Below, one piece after another: positions 22,739 through 23,034 of a stretch of DNA of 23,034 bases (positions are counted from its first letter, which is position 1; every line of letters begins with the position of its first letter). The notes under the pieces are model-generated. The model did no database searches. It was not told where the DNA came from and was given only the letters and a program-made list of their open reading frames with translations. A program made the position numbers and the translations under genes. Origin of the DNA: Paracoccaceae bacterium (lineage in GTDB: Bacteria > Pseudomonadota > Alphaproteobacteria > Rhodobacterales > Rhodobacteraceae); NCBI GenBank assembly GCA_011523445.1, contig WTGT01000161.1, positions 1-23,034 of the forward strand, in the 5' to 3' direction.

Positions 22739-23034
22739 TACTGCATTGGATTTTAGGGTCGGTCTGATTGGATGCGGCCGAATAAGTGACATATACCTGC
22801 AAACTCTGGCTGGAGTACCCGGACTTGAAGTTGTGTCCTGTTCCAGCCTTGACATTGACGAGAGCCGGGCCAAAGCCGCTCAACATGGCATTCCAAGGGC
22901 ATGCCAGGTCAATGAGGTAATTGAGGACAAAACCATAGATTGTATCCTTAACCTCACTATACCCACTGCCCATGCTGAAATAACCCGGAAGGCATTGAAT
23001 GCCGGTAAGCATGTCTATTCGGAAAAACCTTTTG
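22728..23034 (+). CDS. Second Gfo/Idh/MocA family oxidoreductase, 3' end beyond window
   Basis: The reading frame is open from TTG 22728 to the last base (102 codons visible). The N-terminal Rossmann fold is clear: F-R-V-G-L-I-G-C-G-R-I-S (Gly15, Gly17), the C-I-L-N-L-T-I-P-T-A-H strand-helix junction, and the family signature E-K-P at about 99-101. It differs from the first oxidoreductase in the window (R-I-S-D-I-Y versus L-V-G-K-R-H after the glycine motif), so it is a separate member and not a recent duplicate. It overlaps the citrate-synthase-like gene by 11 bases and is probably co-translated with it. An in-frame ATG at 22713 and a TTG at 22746 are alternative starts. The catalytic half and substrate residues are outside the window. 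Confidence 0.85.
   Translation, partial: MSNNTALDFRVGLIGCGRISDIYLQTLAGVPGLEVVSCSSLDIDESRAKAAQHGIPRACQVNEVIEDKTIDCILNLTIPTAHAEITRKALNAGKHVYSEKPF

Noticed and set aside
1..23034. CRISPR arrays, insertion sequences, prophage or toxin-antitoxin genes
   Set aside because: No regularly spaced repeats, transposase-like proteins, phage genes or small paired genes were seen on either strand.

Overview
The window reads as a chromosomal segment of a moderately AT-rich Pseudomonadota bacterium, most likely an alphaproteobacterium. Supporting signs are a GltX with alphaproteobacterial-style motifs, a short (349-residue) PcaB, an unsplit GcvP in a gcvT-gcvH-gcvP operon, and a TRAP transporter operon. The assignment comes from remembered family features, not a search, so the exact lineage is open.

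Layout. (1) 1-7556, + strand, housekeeping: the 3' part of nadE (NAD+ synthetase), gltX (glutamate-tRNA ligase), the glycine cleavage operon gcvT-gcvH-gcvP, and tRNA-Ala(CGC). (2) 7596-13289, - strand: a tightly packed protocatechuate (beta-ketoadipate) operon transcribed pcaC-pcaH-pcaG-pcaI-pcaJ-pcaF-pcaB. It encodes every step from protocatechuate to succinyl-CoA plus acetyl-CoA except the enol-lactone hydrolase PcaD, and no regulator gene lies beside it. (3) 13415-15396, + strand: a fatty acid hydroxylase/sterol desaturase family membrane protein, divergent from pca, and an M48-type metalloprotease lipoprotein. (4) 15789-23034, + strand: a catabolic cluster with a Gfo/Idh/MocA oxidoreductase, a DctP-DctQ-DctM TRAP carboxylate transporter, a QuiC-like two-domain protein (3-dehydroshikimate-dehydratase-like barrel plus 4-hydroxyphenylpyruvate-dioxygenase-like domain), a short citrate synthase/citryl-CoA lyase family protein, and the start of a second Gfo/Idh/MocA oxidoreductase that runs off the window.

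How it fits together. QuiC proteins normally make protocatechuate from 3-dehydroshikimate, so region 4 next to the pca operon first looks like quinate/shikimate uptake and catabolism feeding the beta-ketoadipate pathway. In this QuiC-like protein, however, three of the four expected metal ligands of the dehydratase barrel are replaced (Met131, Asn162, Ala236; only Gln188 kept), while the metal ligands of the dioxygenase-like domain (His437, His515, Glu592) are intact. The cluster may therefore process a different substrate, with the dioxygenase-like domain as the active part. A repeated motif, ATCTGATATT, upstream of the first oxidoreductase gene and again upstream of the citrate-synthase-like gene suggests that one regulator controls both transcription units. 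This is the part of the window most likely to hold something undescribed.
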